From an uncultured Porphyromonadaceae bacterium (GTDB lineage Bacteria; Bacteroidota; Bacteroidia; Bacteroidales; Muribaculaceae): 32,606 nt of DNA. Where the stretch lies: positions 1 to 32,606 of the forward strand of contig CAMTMX010000037.1 of assembly GCA_947073495.1 (NCBI GenBank), read 5' to 3'. A model generated the notes under the pieces. It did no database searches. It was not told the DNA's origin and worked only from the letters and a program-made list of their open reading frames with translations. The position numbers and the translations under genes are program-made. Each line of letters starts with the position of its first letter. Within the stretch, counting starts at the first letter, position 1. Below, in pieces: positions 24,191 through 32,606 of this stretch.

Positions 24191-26391
24191 AATCTTTGAA
24201 TGTCTTTTACCCCTTTTACGGTCTTTAGTTTTTTAAGAAGAGATGACAACTGGCGCTGGTCGGAAACCGCAACCACGATCGTTCCCTGGAATATTCCGTC
24301 ATGACTGTCTACAGTCACATTCCTGAGACGGACTCCCGTTTCTTTGGAAATAATTGATGTGATGTTTGCAAGAATGCTGATATCGTCGTTTCCGATTATG
24401 CGGAGAGATGCAGGAAGCAGATCCCCTTCTTTCCCGCTCCAGTCTGCCTTTATGATCCTGTAAGGATAGCGTTCACGAATATTGGCGGCATTCGGACAAT
24501 CACACCTGTGAATTTTCACGGTTCCGTCGGCACTGATAAATCCGAACACCTCGTCTCCATAGATCGGAGCGCAACATTTTGCAAACTTGTAACTCAGGCC
24601 ATTGATTGTTTTTTCACCGATCTTAAGTACTTCATTATTGCTGTCTTTTTCTTCAGTTCTCTGCAATTGATATTCTTCAGCAGAAATCCTGGGACCTTCA
24701 TTTTTCACAGCTGTCTCATCCGCATAGGTCGAGAGAAATTTACCGGGATCGATTTTCTCGTCAGCCATGTCTGCGAAAAACTCATTGGCATACTTATAGC
24801 CTGCTTTGCCGATAAGCTTCATGAGAATTGCCTCATCAATTTCAATCTTTCGGTTTTTCGCGCGTCTTTCAAGCATCTCTTTCCCGAGGTCGGCTCTGCG
24901 TTGCAACTCTTCGTTCAGGCTTTGTTTTATTTTGTTTCTTGCCTTGGTGCTGACAACGATGTTAAGCCAGTCAGCTTTCGGGGTCTGATTGTTTGAAGTC
25001 AGGATCTCTACGGTGTCGCCATTGCTAATACGGTAAGTTATCTTACGGTGTTGACCGTTGACAATGGCACCGGTGCAATGTGCCCCGACATTTGTATGGA
25101 TAAGGAAAGCGAAGTCGAGCACCGTTGCCCCCGCCGCCATCCGGAAGAGGTCGCCTTTAGGAGTGAAAGCAAACACCTCCTTGCCGTAGAGGTCCATCTT
25201 CATGTCTTTCATGAGTTGCATCGGACCGCTTTCGGCTGTCTCCAGGATGTCGCGGATATTTGTCATCCATTGGTCAGTGCTGTCGCTTTTGACTCCTTTG
25301 TATCTCCAGTGTGCGGCAAGACCTTTTTCTGCTACCAGATCCATGCGTTTTGTACGGAACTGCACTTCCACCCATTTGGAACCTGGACCCATCACAGTGG
25401 CGTGGAGACTTTCATATCCGTTGCTTTTCGGAATTGAAATCCAGTCTTTCATTCGTGCCGGATTGGCTGTATACATATCCGCTACAATGGAATATGCGAG
25501 CCAGCAATCGCTCTTTTCTTTATCTTTGGGAGTGTCGATGATGACTCTGATTGCGAAAAGATCATAGATGCCTTGAAGGTCTACCTTCTGTTTCTTCATC
25601 TTGTTCCAGATTGAAGAAATGGATTTTGTCCTCCCTTTGATGTCAAATTTAAGCCCTGCCGCCTCAAGTTTTTCCTTGACAGGATCAATGAACGACTTGA
25701 TATAGGCGTCGCGGCTTCTTTTGGTCTCGTTGAGCTTATGGGCTATCTGAGTATAGATCTCACGGTTCGTATATTTCAGGGAAAGATCTTCAAGTTCCCC
25801 TTTGATCTTATAAAGCCCGAGACGATGGGCAAGCTGTGCGTAAAGACAGTTTGCTTCAAAAGCGACGTTCCTTACCCATTCTTCATCAGGATGATGGTTT
25901 ATTGAGCGCATCAATACGAGATTTCGCACAATCATGATGATTATGACTCGTATGTCGTCGGCAAGTGATAGCATCAATCCTCTGAAATTGTCTTGGTGCA
26001 CAGCATTGTTCTTGCTTGAAAATTTGTCGACAGATGCCAGTCCGGTAAGCAATCCCGCCACGTCCTCTCCCCATTCTTTGCGAATGTCGAGGATGCTTGT
26101 CTGACCGCAGTTGAGCATAGGGTATAATCCTATTGCAAGAAGAATATTATGGTCCGGTTCGATTGCTTGTGCGAAAAGAATAGCCCATTTCAAAGTCATT
26201 ATTGATATGGGTAATCCTTTAGAATCATGAGGATGAGAAGATTTACGCATGGCAGTCCGCATCATCTGTCTGAATCTATGGATTTCTTCAGATGAAAAAC
26301 GGGTAGAGGTGAATTGCCTCATCTCATTGAGAAGAGATAGCAACTCTCTTTTCTCTGCTATACAGAGATTATCCGGTTTCTTATTTTCCAT
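24187..26391 (-). CDS. relA: RelA/SpoT-family (p)ppGpp synthetase with inactive hydrolase domain
   Basis: A long RSH protein of 734 residues. The N-terminal HD hydrolase domain is degenerate: the metal-binding H-D-x-x-E-D is Y-P-M-L-N-C at 90-95, and the later D-R-L-H-N is R-N-L-V-L at 156-160. The synthetase is intact: G-R-T-K-S at 253-257, Y-D-L-F-A-I-R-V-I near 276-284, K-D-W-I-S-I-P-K-S-N-G-Y-E-S-L-H at 315-330 and E-V-Q-F-R-T at 342-347. TGS (about 400-465), a zinc-finger/CC region (C606-C607, C630, C632) and an ACT domain (about 660-734) follow. It should make (p)ppGpp but not degrade it, so a hydrolase-competent SpoT must exist elsewhere. I chose the ATG at 26391 because the longer frame to 26436 overlaps the promoter. 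Confidence 0.88.
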   Translation of the reverse strand: MENKKPDNLCIAEKRELLSLLNEMRQFTSTRFSSEEIHRFRQMMRTAMRKSSHPHDSKGLPISIMTLKWAILFAQAIEPDHNILLAIGLYPMLNCGQTSILDIRKEWGEDVAGLLTGLASVDKFSSKNNAVHQDNFRGLMLSLADDIRVIIIMIVRNLVLMRSINHHPDEEWVRNVAFEANCLYAQLAHRLGLYKIKGELEDLSLKYTNREIYTQIAHKLNETKRSRDAYIKSFIDPVKEKLEAAGLKFDIKGRTKSISSIWNKMKKQKVDLQGIYDLFAIRVIIDTPKDKEKSDCWLAYSIVADMYTANPARMKDWISIPKSNGYESLHATVMGPGSKWVEVQFRTKRMDLVAEKGLAAHWRYKGVKSDSTDQWMTNIRDILETAESGPMQLMKDMKMDLYGKEVFAFTPKGDLFRMAAGATVLDFAFLIHTNVGAHCTGAIVNGQHRKITYRISNGDTVEILTSNNQTPKADWLNIVVSTKARNKIKQSLNEELQRRADLGKEMLERRAKNRKIEIDEAILMKLIGKAGYKYANEFFADMADEKIDPGKFLSTYADETAVKNEGPRISAEEYQLQRTEEKDSNNEVLKIGEKTINGLSYKFAKCCAPIYGDEVFGFISADGTVKIHRCDCPNAANIRERYPYRIIKADWSGKEGDLLPASLRIIGNDDISILANITSIISKETGVRLRNVTVDSHDGIFQGTIVVAVSDQRQLSSLLKKLKTVKGVKDIQRL

Positions 26392-26433
26392 ACTTTGCGT
26401 AAATATTTTGGAAAACCTGTTTGTGTGACTATG

Positions 26434-26465
26434 CAAAAGTATTAAAAAAGGTGCATACTTGCAAA
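26434..26465 (-). promoter_or_regulatory. Bacteroidetes-type promoter of relA
   Basis: On the minus strand TTTG (26462-26465), a 20-bp spacer and TACTTTTG (26434-26441) match the TTTG-N19/21-TAnnTTTG consensus. Transcription would start near 26427, leaving a leader of about 35 nt before the ATG at 26391. Confidence 0.75.
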
Positions 26466-26514
26466 CTAAGGTGAGGGGTAAATAAGGAATTTGACTTGCG
26501 CTTATGAAAGTTTA

Positions 26515-26678
26515 AGAGAATGTTTGAATTTAACTTGATGAAATCTTTAAAGTCCTTTTCGGTCAGTTTTGAGCTTTAGTGCTGTTATTATGGAACCCCA
26601 TAACGCCATCTCTCATACTCAAAATTTACTCGAAAATCTTCTCTAAATCTTAACATAAGTCAACTCCAAACATTCTCT
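26515..26678 (+). repeat. MITE-like element, copy B, 164 bp with 12-bp terminal inverted repeats
   Basis: The element begins AGAGAATGTTTG (26515-26526) and ends CAAACATTCTCT (26667-26678), a perfect inverted repeat. Its right 89 bp are 95% identical to bases 1-89 and clearly related to 1412-1499. It lies between relA and the hydrolase gene and contains no reading frame. The rest of the 26392-26732 gap holds only the relA promoter. Confidence 0.8.
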
Positions 26679-26732
26679 AAGTTAATGAGGTTGTGAGGAG
26701 AAGAGAATTTTTATTATGTAAGTATTTACGAC

Positions 26733-27779
26733 TTACCATTTGCGGATAAAGTTAAAGATCGAGTCGTATGCAGTTTCCCGGGGTCTCTCATTGCTTAGAA
26801 TAAGGTCGTGAAGCCCGCTGTCGATAGCGCAGACCACTCTTTCCGATCCAAGTTTCATGCCTTGTTTCTGAATCATCTCCGGGTCAAGGACAGCATCACC
26901 TGTCTGAAAGTCCGGGGTATAGTTGCATCCGTCGATTTTTCTGCTGCTGTGCATCACAAGAATCGGCACAGAGATATTCTTTGCGTTTCTCATCAATTTG
27001 CTTTGTGCGGAATTAATGGCGTTCACCCATGAAGCGGTGACAGGTGGTGAGTATATCATTTTCCAGTCTGTGTTGTAAGTCCATTCTCCATAGTATTCTT
27101 TCAACAGGCTATAGGCATATCCATCACAGTGAGACTGTTTTATTTTTGCGTTTTTGAAAAATTTCCCGAAGAAACCCACTACAGGCACTGCGATGTTTCT
27201 CATGAAAGATGAATAGTTCCATTCGAGAAAAGGACTGTCTGTCACAATTCTGTTGACTCCCACCTCTTTCCCACGCATTGCGCCGAAATAAGCCACTGTA
27301 AGTCCACCGGTAGAGTGTCCGCCGAGAGTGATGTCGGTGTTTCCGTCTTTTCTGATTTGAGAGAGTGCGGAATCGATATCAGCGAAATATTCTTTTTGGT
27401 CGCGTATATTGAAAGGATATTGCCAGAGTTCACGGCTACGACCGTAGCGTCTGAGGTCTACCGCATAAAAGTTATACCCTGAGTCGACAAAACGTTGTCC
27501 CATTTCGGACTGGAAAAAATAATCGTTAAATCCGTGGACATATAGAAATGCCTTGGTCGATTTGTCTTTACATAGTTTCCTGATAATTGTTGAGCGGCAA
27601 GGACCATCAAAAGCTTCACCCTGATTCACGTAGCGCGCCTCATATCCTTGAAGTATGTCGTCATGCCAGGCGGTGTCTGTAGTAACATATTTGGGCCCGT
27701 TATATTTTTCTTTCACATTCCATGCCGACGATGTTGCGGCTAAAATCATGGCGACTATAAATAGGGGAAGTTTTCTCAT
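26733..27779 (-). CDS. Exported alpha/beta hydrolase (serine lipase/esterase-like)
   Basis: A 348-residue secreted hydrolase of the S33/monoacylglycerol-lipase-like group. The signal peptide (M-R-K-L-P-L-F-I-V-A... ending near S-S-A-W) starts at the ATG at 27779; a longer frame to 27824 runs over the hairpin at 27810-27845. The oxyanion H-G is at 82-83 (Y-V-H-G-F-N-D-Y), the nucleophile is S156 in G-G-H-S-T-G-G, the acid is probably an Asp in G-D-A-V-L-D-P, and the histidine is in S-G-L-H-D-L. The substrate is unknown (lipid or acyl ester). The gene lies downstream of the outer-membrane receptor gene on the same strand. Confidence 0.82.
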   Translation of the reverse strand: MRKLPLFIVAMILAATSSAWNVKEKYNGPKYVTTDTAWHDDILQGYEARYVNQGEAFDGPCRSTIIRKLCKDKSTKAFLYVHGFNDYFFQSEMGQRFVDSGYNFYAVDLRRYGRSRELWQYPFNIRDQKEYFADIDSALSQIRKDGNTDITLGGHSTGGLTVAYFGAMRGKEVGVNRIVTDSPFLEWNYSSFMRNIAVPVVGFFGKFFKNAKIKQSHCDGYAYSLLKEYYGEWTYNTDWKMIYSPPVTASWVNAINSAQSKLMRNAKNISVPILVMHSSRKIDGCNYTPDFQTGDAVLDPEMIQKQGMKLGSERVVCAIDSGLHDLILSNERPRETAYDSIFNFIRKW

Positions 27780-27809
27780 AAATTTAATTGTTTTACTGTT
27801 GGAAAATAG

Positions 27810-27845
27810 ACAGAGGAGTCGCAAGAAATAATGAGACTCCTCTGT
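27810..27845 (-). terminator. Hairpin between receptor and hydrolase genes, probable terminator
   Basis: The 11-bp perfect stem ACAGAGGAGTC / GACTCCTCTGT with a 14-nt loop lies 24 bp past the receptor stop. Read leftward it is followed by CTATTTTCC, a weak T-tract, so termination may be partial. Confidence 0.6.
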
Positions 27846-27869
27846 GTTAACAAATATTATGCAATAAAG

Positions 27870-30722
27870 TTAAAAACGTCGACCGCCGTGTCCTCCCGGG
27901 CCTCTTCTGCCGGGCCCCCCCGGAGGAGGACCGGGCATAAACATGTCTTCTCCGTTAGGACCTTTGTTTTTCTTCTTGAGAGTATTGAAATTCCAAGTCA
28001 GACCAAACATCACATACCTTGTGAGATCATTAAATTCACTATCCACAATAGAATAAGCGCTTACAGACCTGCTTATGTTCTTTTTCTGACCAAGGAGGTC
28101 ATATGCTCTGACAGAGAATGTAAGAGATTTGTCAGAAAGGAAGGAATATGATATCTGCGCGTTCCATAGCCATTGTTTGGAATCGTATCCCTCCGAATAG
28201 CCGGTGGCATTTGAGAAGGCGAGATCGGTGGTTAATTCAAGTCCAAAAGGAAGATAGAGAGAGGCATCACTATTGAATCCATAAGAATGTATGGTTCTAT
28301 TCATATTTGATGCATTACCGGAATTTTTAGACAAGGAATTGGTGGCGTTGCTATATGAATATGTTGGATTTACACTCATCTGAAAAACATCGGAAGAGAA
28401 TGTCAGACCTGCCGAAGGAGCAAGAGATAGATTTTTTGCTCTGTTGAATTCTCCGTTGATGTAGCCCGGAGATTCCCTGTAGCTTGAATGCATACGGGCG
28501 TTGAATCTCCATTTCCTGTTGGTGAACGGGCGGGTTATCATACCCATGGCGAAAATATTGAAATTTCCGTTTTCATTGCTGTATGTGGTTGTCCGACCGC
28601 CTGTTTCGCGATCGGTCACGGTTTTAGACACCACGGAATTCATAGCGAAAGATGCATTCGCCATAAGGAAAATCGACTGTTGTGACGACATCCTGAAATC
28701 ATTGAAATGGAATCCGATGTTCTGGGTGAATGTTGGTTTCAGATCAGGATTACCTATGATTATGTTAAGGGGGTTGGAGACATCGGCAACCGGTTGGAGC
28801 TGGCTCATTGAGGGCTGGGAAGTCCTTGCACGATAAGTGGCACGGATAGAAGACCTTTCACCAAATTTATATCTAAGATTTGCATAAGGGGAGAAATTCA
28901 TCACCCATCGTTCCGGAATGTTGCGGGCAGAGTTTATGAGGTCTTCGCTCTTGGAGCTTGAAGGAGAGAACAATATTCCTGCATCAAGATTAAGAGTCTT
29001 GCTGACTTTCTTATAGCCCACCTGAACTTCCTGAGTGAAAAACTTATTTCTGAAGCTGTTGCTCAAGTCATCCTCAAAGACGGCATCTGCCGGAACTTCG
29101 GAAAGGAATGGCGGGATAAAAGTTGACGGATCGGATGGATCTCCAAGATCATAAGTCATTTTGTCAGCATTGTTCCACTGGTATCTTATGCGGTAAGCGA
29201 AATTAAGGAAATTACCGTTTTTAGCATTTCCTAAAGGTTCTGTCCATGTCAGACGTCCCTCCGCAGAATTCGACCAGGTATGATTGTCTATAAATCGATA
29301 GTTCAATTCATCTTCATCATGTAGAAGATAGTATTCTATATCACTCCAGGTTATAGCTTTCTGACGTGTATTGGAAAAAGAATACTTAGCCTGAAAACTT
29401 ATTGAACGACCCGGATGATTGGGAAATTTATGATTATAAATAAAGTTACCCCCGGTTTCAACACTTGTCCCTTTGTTGGTCTGATAGTTGAAATTCCTGT
29501 TTACTTTTGTACGCTGCGGGTCGCCTGCAAACAATACTGAAGAGTCGTTTTGCGTTGATTCGCGGAAGTTCAAACTCAATCTCGGACGGAATTCAATTGT
29601 ATTGTTGGGGTCGATCTTCCATTGGATACGGAAATCCGAATTAAGGTTGTGACCTTTATCGCGGCTTTTTGACCCAGCGTTCTGATAACTTGTGGAATCT
29701 TCCAGTATGTATTCTGTCGCGGTTTTGCTTGTGGATTTACGGTCGGAGTGAGAGTACAATATATTGCCGCCGATTCTGAAAGCCTCATCTTTACCTACGT
29801 TGAAATTCAAACCAAGCCTTTGTGCCACGTTGATACCTCCGTTTCCTCCAAAAGAACTGAATCTGCCGCGACCACGGTCGGTGAACCCATTTTCATTGAT
29901 ATTATTAAGTCCTCCGAGCAGAGTGATCTGGTTGCCGTTTCTAAAGTTGTTCACGATGAAACTGCCTTGGTAACGGTCGTCGGTTCCATAACCGCCGCTG
30001 ACATTACCGAACCAACCATTGTTCATGTCTTTCTTGACTGTGAGGTTGATTACCGTTTCTTCCTCACCGTCGTCAACTCCCGTGAGACGTGCCAGATCGC
30101 TTTTGCGATCCACAACCTGGACTTTATCCACCATATTTGATGGTAGATTTTTTGTTGCCATTTGAGGATCATCACCGAAAAATTCCTTGCCGTTGACTAG
30201 GATTTTAGTGATACTTTTGCCGTTAGAAGTAATTGCACCATCGGAACCGACTTCAACTCCCGGGAGCTTTTTCAAAAGGTCGTTGACAGTTGCGTTTTGT
30301 GAGGTGTGATAAGAATCTGCATTAAATTCAATGGTGTCTTGCTTTGCAACGACGGCAGCCTTGACAGCAGTGACAACTGCCTCTTTAAGAGTGACGGCAT
30401 TATCAAGGAGTGTAATCTTCCCTAAATCTATTTTCTCATCTTCTTGCTTGATTTCGATGTGACGGCTGACATCGTCCATGCCTGTCATTTGGGCGATAAG
30501 CACATATTTGCCCGGGTTAAGCCCTGTGAAAGAGAAATCTCCACTGTCGCCGGCGATCTGATAACCTTTCCTGATGGTGTCAGGAAGAGAAACTATTTGC
30601 ACTGCTGTGCCGGGTAGAGGTTCACCATCTGCGTCTGCGATTCTTCCGGTTATGTCAGCAGCCCATGCTGAGGCACCGATCAAAGAAATGCATACAAACG
30701 GCATTAGCCGCAATTTTTTCAT
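27870..30722 (-). CDS. TonB-dependent-receptor-like outer-membrane protein (OMP_b-brl_3 type)
   Basis: A 950-residue outer-membrane protein. In order: a signal peptide (to about residue 21, A-S-A-W-A-A), a carboxypeptidase-regulatory-like beta domain (about 22-110, I-T-G-R-I-A-D-A-D-G-E-P-L-P-G), a plug domain (about 115-230, with L-L-K-K-L-P-G-V-E-V and I-L-V-N-G-K-E-F-F-G), and a large beta-barrel. The C-terminus is unusual: after the last strand come runs of Pro and Gly with R-R-G-P-G-G-H-G-G-R-R-F. No SusD-like gene is adjacent, so a glycan-uptake locus is not indicated; the substrate is unknown. The upstream region lacks a clear promoter. Confidence 0.85.
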   Translation of the reverse strand: MKKLRLMPFVCISLIGASAWAADITGRIADADGEPLPGTAVQIVSLPDTIRKGYQIAGDSGDFSFTGLNPGKYVLIAQMTGMDDVSRHIEIKQEDEKIDLGKITLLDNAVTLKEAVVTAVKAAVVAKQDTIEFNADSYHTSQNATVNDLLKKLPGVEVGSDGAITSNGKSITKILVNGKEFFGDDPQMATKNLPSNMVDKVQVVDRKSDLARLTGVDDGEEETVINLTVKKDMNNGWFGNVSGGYGTDDRYQGSFIVNNFRNGNQITLLGGLNNINENGFTDRGRGRFSSFGGNGGINVAQRLGLNFNVGKDEAFRIGGNILYSHSDRKSTSKTATEYILEDSTSYQNAGSKSRDKGHNLNSDFRIQWKIDPNNTIEFRPRLSLNFRESTQNDSSVLFAGDPQRTKVNRNFNYQTNKGTSVETGGNFIYNHKFPNHPGRSISFQAKYSFSNTRQKAITWSDIEYYLLHDEDELNYRFIDNHTWSNSAEGRLTWTEPLGNAKNGNFLNFAYRIRYQWNNADKMTYDLGDPSDPSTFIPPFLSEVPADAVFEDDLSNSFRNKFFTQEVQVGYKKVSKTLNLDAGILFSPSSSKSEDLINSARNIPERWVMNFSPYANLRYKFGERSSIRATYRARTSQPSMSQLQPVADVSNPLNIIIGNPDLKPTFTQNIGFHFNDFRMSSQQSIFLMANASFAMNSVVSKTVTDRETGGRTTTYSNENGNFNIFAMGMITRPFTNRKWRFNARMHSSYRESPGYINGEFNRAKNLSLAPSAGLTFSSDVFQMSVNPTYSYSNATNSLSKNSGNASNMNRTIHSYGFNSDASLYLPFGLELTTDLAFSNATGYSEGYDSKQWLWNAQISYSFLSDKSLTFSVRAYDLLGQKKNISRSVSAYSIVDSEFNDLTRYVMFGLTWNFNTLKKKNKGPNGEDMFMPGPPPGGPGRRGPGGHGGRRF

Positions 30723-31052
30723 TTTTAATTCTAAATTTTTAGGAATTTTGGTGAAAGAATATATCTCAATACTTCACACTAAAAAACCGAGGGTTCAAAT
30801 TCAGTAGATTACTTATAGCACTATTATGACGAATATTTGTGAAAAAGGTTTAAAATAAGAATCCCTGAAATGGTGAATGGTTATTTTTAAGTATTGACGA
30901 AAAGAAGATGATTCTTTAATTTTGCATTGATTAATATAGAGTGAATATCTGCCGGACTCGAATACACATTTGGCGAGATTCATTACATTTAACCCCCATT
31001 ATATAACTAAATTTGTGAATTGTTTCTTAATCAAATCAAATAATACATATAC
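30723..31052. other. Intergenic region between receptor and acyltransferase genes
   Basis: A 330-bp AT-rich divergent region. On the plus strand, ATTG at 30893-30896, a 21-bp gap and TAATTTTG at 30918-30925 form a fair promoter, and TAAATTTG at 31008-31015 is a second -7-like site nearer the acyltransferase ATG. No minus-strand promoter is evident, and no gene is seen. Confidence 0.45.
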
Positions 31053-32189
31053 ATGAAACGAATTGTTTTTCTTGATTACATCAGGGTGTTTGCCTGTTTT
31101 CTCGTGATGCTTGTGCATGCATCCGAGAATTTTTATGGCGCACCCGGATCTACCGATATGGCAGGTCCACAGTCGTTGTTGCTTTCCGAGGCTGACAGGT
31201 TATGGGTCTCCATCTACGATGGATTCTCCAGAATGTCGGTTCCTCTATTTATGATTGTGTCGGCATTTCTTCTTGTCCCGATGAAGGAGGGACAGTCCGC
31301 TGTGGAGTTTTACCGCAGGAGGGCAAAGAGGATTTTGCCACCGTTTTTCATTTTTATAATTCTCTACAGCACTGTTCCGATGCTGTGGGATCAGATAGAC
31401 GGCGCCACTTCGATGCATGATCTTTCGCGAGGGTTGCTCAATTTTCCGACTCTTGCAGGACATCTCTGGTTTATGTACCCTTTGATCGGCCTGTATCTGT
31501 TTATTCCAATGATTTCACCATGGCTTGTAAAAGTGTCGGCAAAAGAGGAGCGGATATTTCTATGGCTGTTTGCATTGTCTACCTGTATGCCGTACCTGAA
31601 CCGCTGGTGCGGCGAATTATGGGGACAATGTTTCTGGAATGAGTTCCATACATTGTGGTATTTCTCAGGTTATCTCGGCTATTTGGTTCTTGCCCATTAC
31701 ATCAGGGTGCATCTTGACTGGAGTCGCAACAAGCGTTTGGCGATCGGAAGTGTCATGACTGTGGTCGGAGCTGTCTGGACAATCCTGTCGTTCTATATTC
31801 AGGCGGTGCCGGGAGTGCTTCATGAGACTCCGGTTCTGGAGATAGGGTGGTCGTTCTGCACGATCAACTGTCTTATGCTTACAACCGGGGCTTTCCTACT
31901 TTTTACCTGCATTCAGAAAGCGGAGACGCCAAGGGTTATTCTTCAGTTGTCGGATCTCAGCTATGGAATGTATCTGATCCATATCTTCTGGCTCGGAATG
32001 TGGACAACAATATTGAAAGGACAGATGGGGATGCCTTCTGTCACGGCGATTCCGGCGATCGCTGTCTGCACGTTCATGAGTTGCTGGGCTTCATGTCTTG
32101 TCATATCCTGGCTTCCCGGCGGTAAATGGGTGGTGGGCACATCCTCATCCCTCCCGTTCGCAAACCGCACATCGATGCAGTCGGCATGA
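31053..32189 (+). CDS. Acyltransferase family 3 membrane protein
   Basis: A 378-residue integral membrane O-acyltransferase (acyltransferase_3/OafA-like). About ten hydrophobic segments are visible. The N-terminal family signature has R-V-F-A-C-F-L-V-M-L-V-H-A-S-E-N-F with the conserved histidine at about residue 22, and R-R-A-K-R-I-L-P-P-F precedes the third helix. Members transfer acetyl or succinyl groups to cell-surface sugars or glycolipids. It stands alone with its own terminator, so the acceptor cannot be deduced. Confidence 0.85.
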   Translation: MKRIVFLDYIRVFACFLVMLVHASENFYGAPGSTDMAGPQSLLLSEADRLWVSIYDGFSRMSVPLFMIVSAFLLVPMKEGQSAVEFYRRRAKRILPPFFIFIILYSTVPMLWDQIDGATSMHDLSRGLLNFPTLAGHLWFMYPLIGLYLFIPMISPWLVKVSAKEERIFLWLFALSTCMPYLNRWCGELWGQCFWNEFHTLWYFSGYLGYLVLAHYIRVHLDWSRNKRLAIGSVMTVVGAVWTILSFYIQAVPGVLHETPVLEIGWSFCTINCLMLTTGAFLLFTCIQKAETPRVILQLSDLSYGMYLIHIFWLGMWTTILKGQMGMPSVTAIPAIAVCTFMSCWASCLVISWLPGGKWVVGTSSSLPFANRTSMQSA

Positions 32190-32210
32190 AAATGTAATTT
32201 ATAATTAATA

Positions 32211-32248
32211 AAAACCGCGGCAACGTCTTATTCTGTTGCCGCGGTTTT
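32211..32248 (+). terminator. Intrinsic terminator after the acyltransferase gene
   Basis: AAAACCGCGGCAAC / GTTGCCGCGGTTTT is a 14-bp perfect stem with a 10-nt loop and T/A-rich flanks, located 21 bp past the stop codon. Confidence 0.9.
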
Positions 32249-32606
32249 ACTATTCAGGAATATTTATCGTATCTGTATATCAGGTCATCAGTGCAGTTTT
32301 TACAACCAGATAACGACCAAAGATCCGGCTTGCTCTACAATTTGTATTGGCTGCGCGCACGATCCGATCCAAGGATGGGATAACTGAACAAATCAAGGAG
32401 AAATAGAATTTGAACTACTATTGTAATTCAACTTTCGTTTGTGAAAGTTGTGGGAAAAGTTATAGCAATAGTTCGGTAACTTTTAAGTTAAAATCAAGCT
32501 GAGATATCCTTGACACCCGCCAATTTTCGCAGGGACTGATTCCATAAGACCAATTTTCTTGAGGTTTGCACATCAGCATACCTCGAATTAAATCGGACTG
32601 CCAAAG
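32249..32606. other. Terminal stretch without a confident gene
   Basis: It contains the second palindrome (32428-32451) and, at the window edge, a minus-strand frame open from 32604 to a TGA at 32494-32496 (37 codons, C-terminus R-K-L-A-G-V-K-D-I-S-A). Another minus-strand frame is open over a similar length. Either could be the tail of a gene beginning outside the window; neither is recognisable. Confidence 0.35.
32428..32451. repeat. Dispersed palindrome, copy 2
   Basis: CAACTTTCG, then TTTG, then TGAAAGTTG: the same arms and 22-nt core length as 21844-21865, with changes confined to the centre. The shared arms with a variable centre point to a repeat family rather than chance. Confidence 0.6.

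Noticed and set aside
24508..24996. Plus-strand open frame inside relA (162 codons), and similar long antisense frames elsewhere
   Set aside because: They lie opposite well-conserved genes, show no family features, and are explained by the codon use of the true gene.
26392..26436. Longer N-terminus for RelA
   Set aside because: The upstream ATG lies within the -7 element of a well-spaced promoter, so it would not be transcribed.
32494..32604. Partial gene at the right edge on the minus strand
   Set aside because: Only 37 codons are visible, a second frame is open over the same stretch, and no family is recognisable, so it is mentioned only in the region note.

Overview
The window looks like chromosomal DNA of a gut Bacteroidales bacterium, most likely a Muribaculaceae-type genome (this placement is inference). 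Supporting signs are a TonB-dependent outer-membrane protein with a carboxypeptidase-regulatory-like domain, a Bacteroidetes 'putative porin', DUF4301, TolB-like propeller lipoproteins, a short-chain-type threonine dehydrogenase, few Shine-Dalgarno sites, and promoters of the TTTG / TAnnTTTG type (clearest upstream of relA). There are no rRNA or tRNA genes, no CRISPR array and no transposase gene.

Layout. 1-1840: a flippase-like membrane protein bracketed by small repeats. 1841-4861: a CoA-transferase convergent with a PurF-like protein across a 22-bp-stem bidirectional terminator. 5017-11683: a five-gene leftward operon, TetR regulator, TolC-like factor, membrane-fusion lipoprotein, RND pump and a PII-like protein. 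11689-14248: threonine dehydrogenase and 2-amino-3-ketobutyrate CoA ligase, divergent, which together turn threonine into glycine plus acetyl-CoA. 14259-18391: a leftward set of putative porin, periplasmic binding protein and DAACS-type symporter. 18754-21735: a small lipoprotein, two tandem paralogous propeller lipoproteins, and a possible 23-residue peptide gene with a terminator. 21876-26391: RSH-family (p)ppGpp synthetase, lipoprotein and DUF4301, leftward. 26733-30722: outer-membrane beta-barrel receptor and a serine hydrolase. 31053-32248: an acyltransferase with a terminator.

The most notable observations are these. (1) A roughly 164-bp MITE-like element is present in two full copies and one cut by the window edge, each full copy with 12-14 bp perfect terminal inverted repeats. 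(2) A second hairpin repeat follows two of these, so the flippase gene sits between two same-order repeat pairs. (3) The PurF paralogue has lost the catalytic N-terminal cysteine and neighbouring glutaminase motifs but keeps the PRPP loop and all four cysteines that ligate an Fe-S cluster in Bacillus-type PurF. (4) The long RSH protein has a dead hydrolase site and an intact synthetase. (5) An intrinsic terminator lies just upstream of the porin start on the same strand, suggesting attenuation or a small RNA. (6) A PII-like gene closes the RND operon. Several starts were moved inward because the longer reading frames run over promoters or terminators or begin at TTG/GTG.
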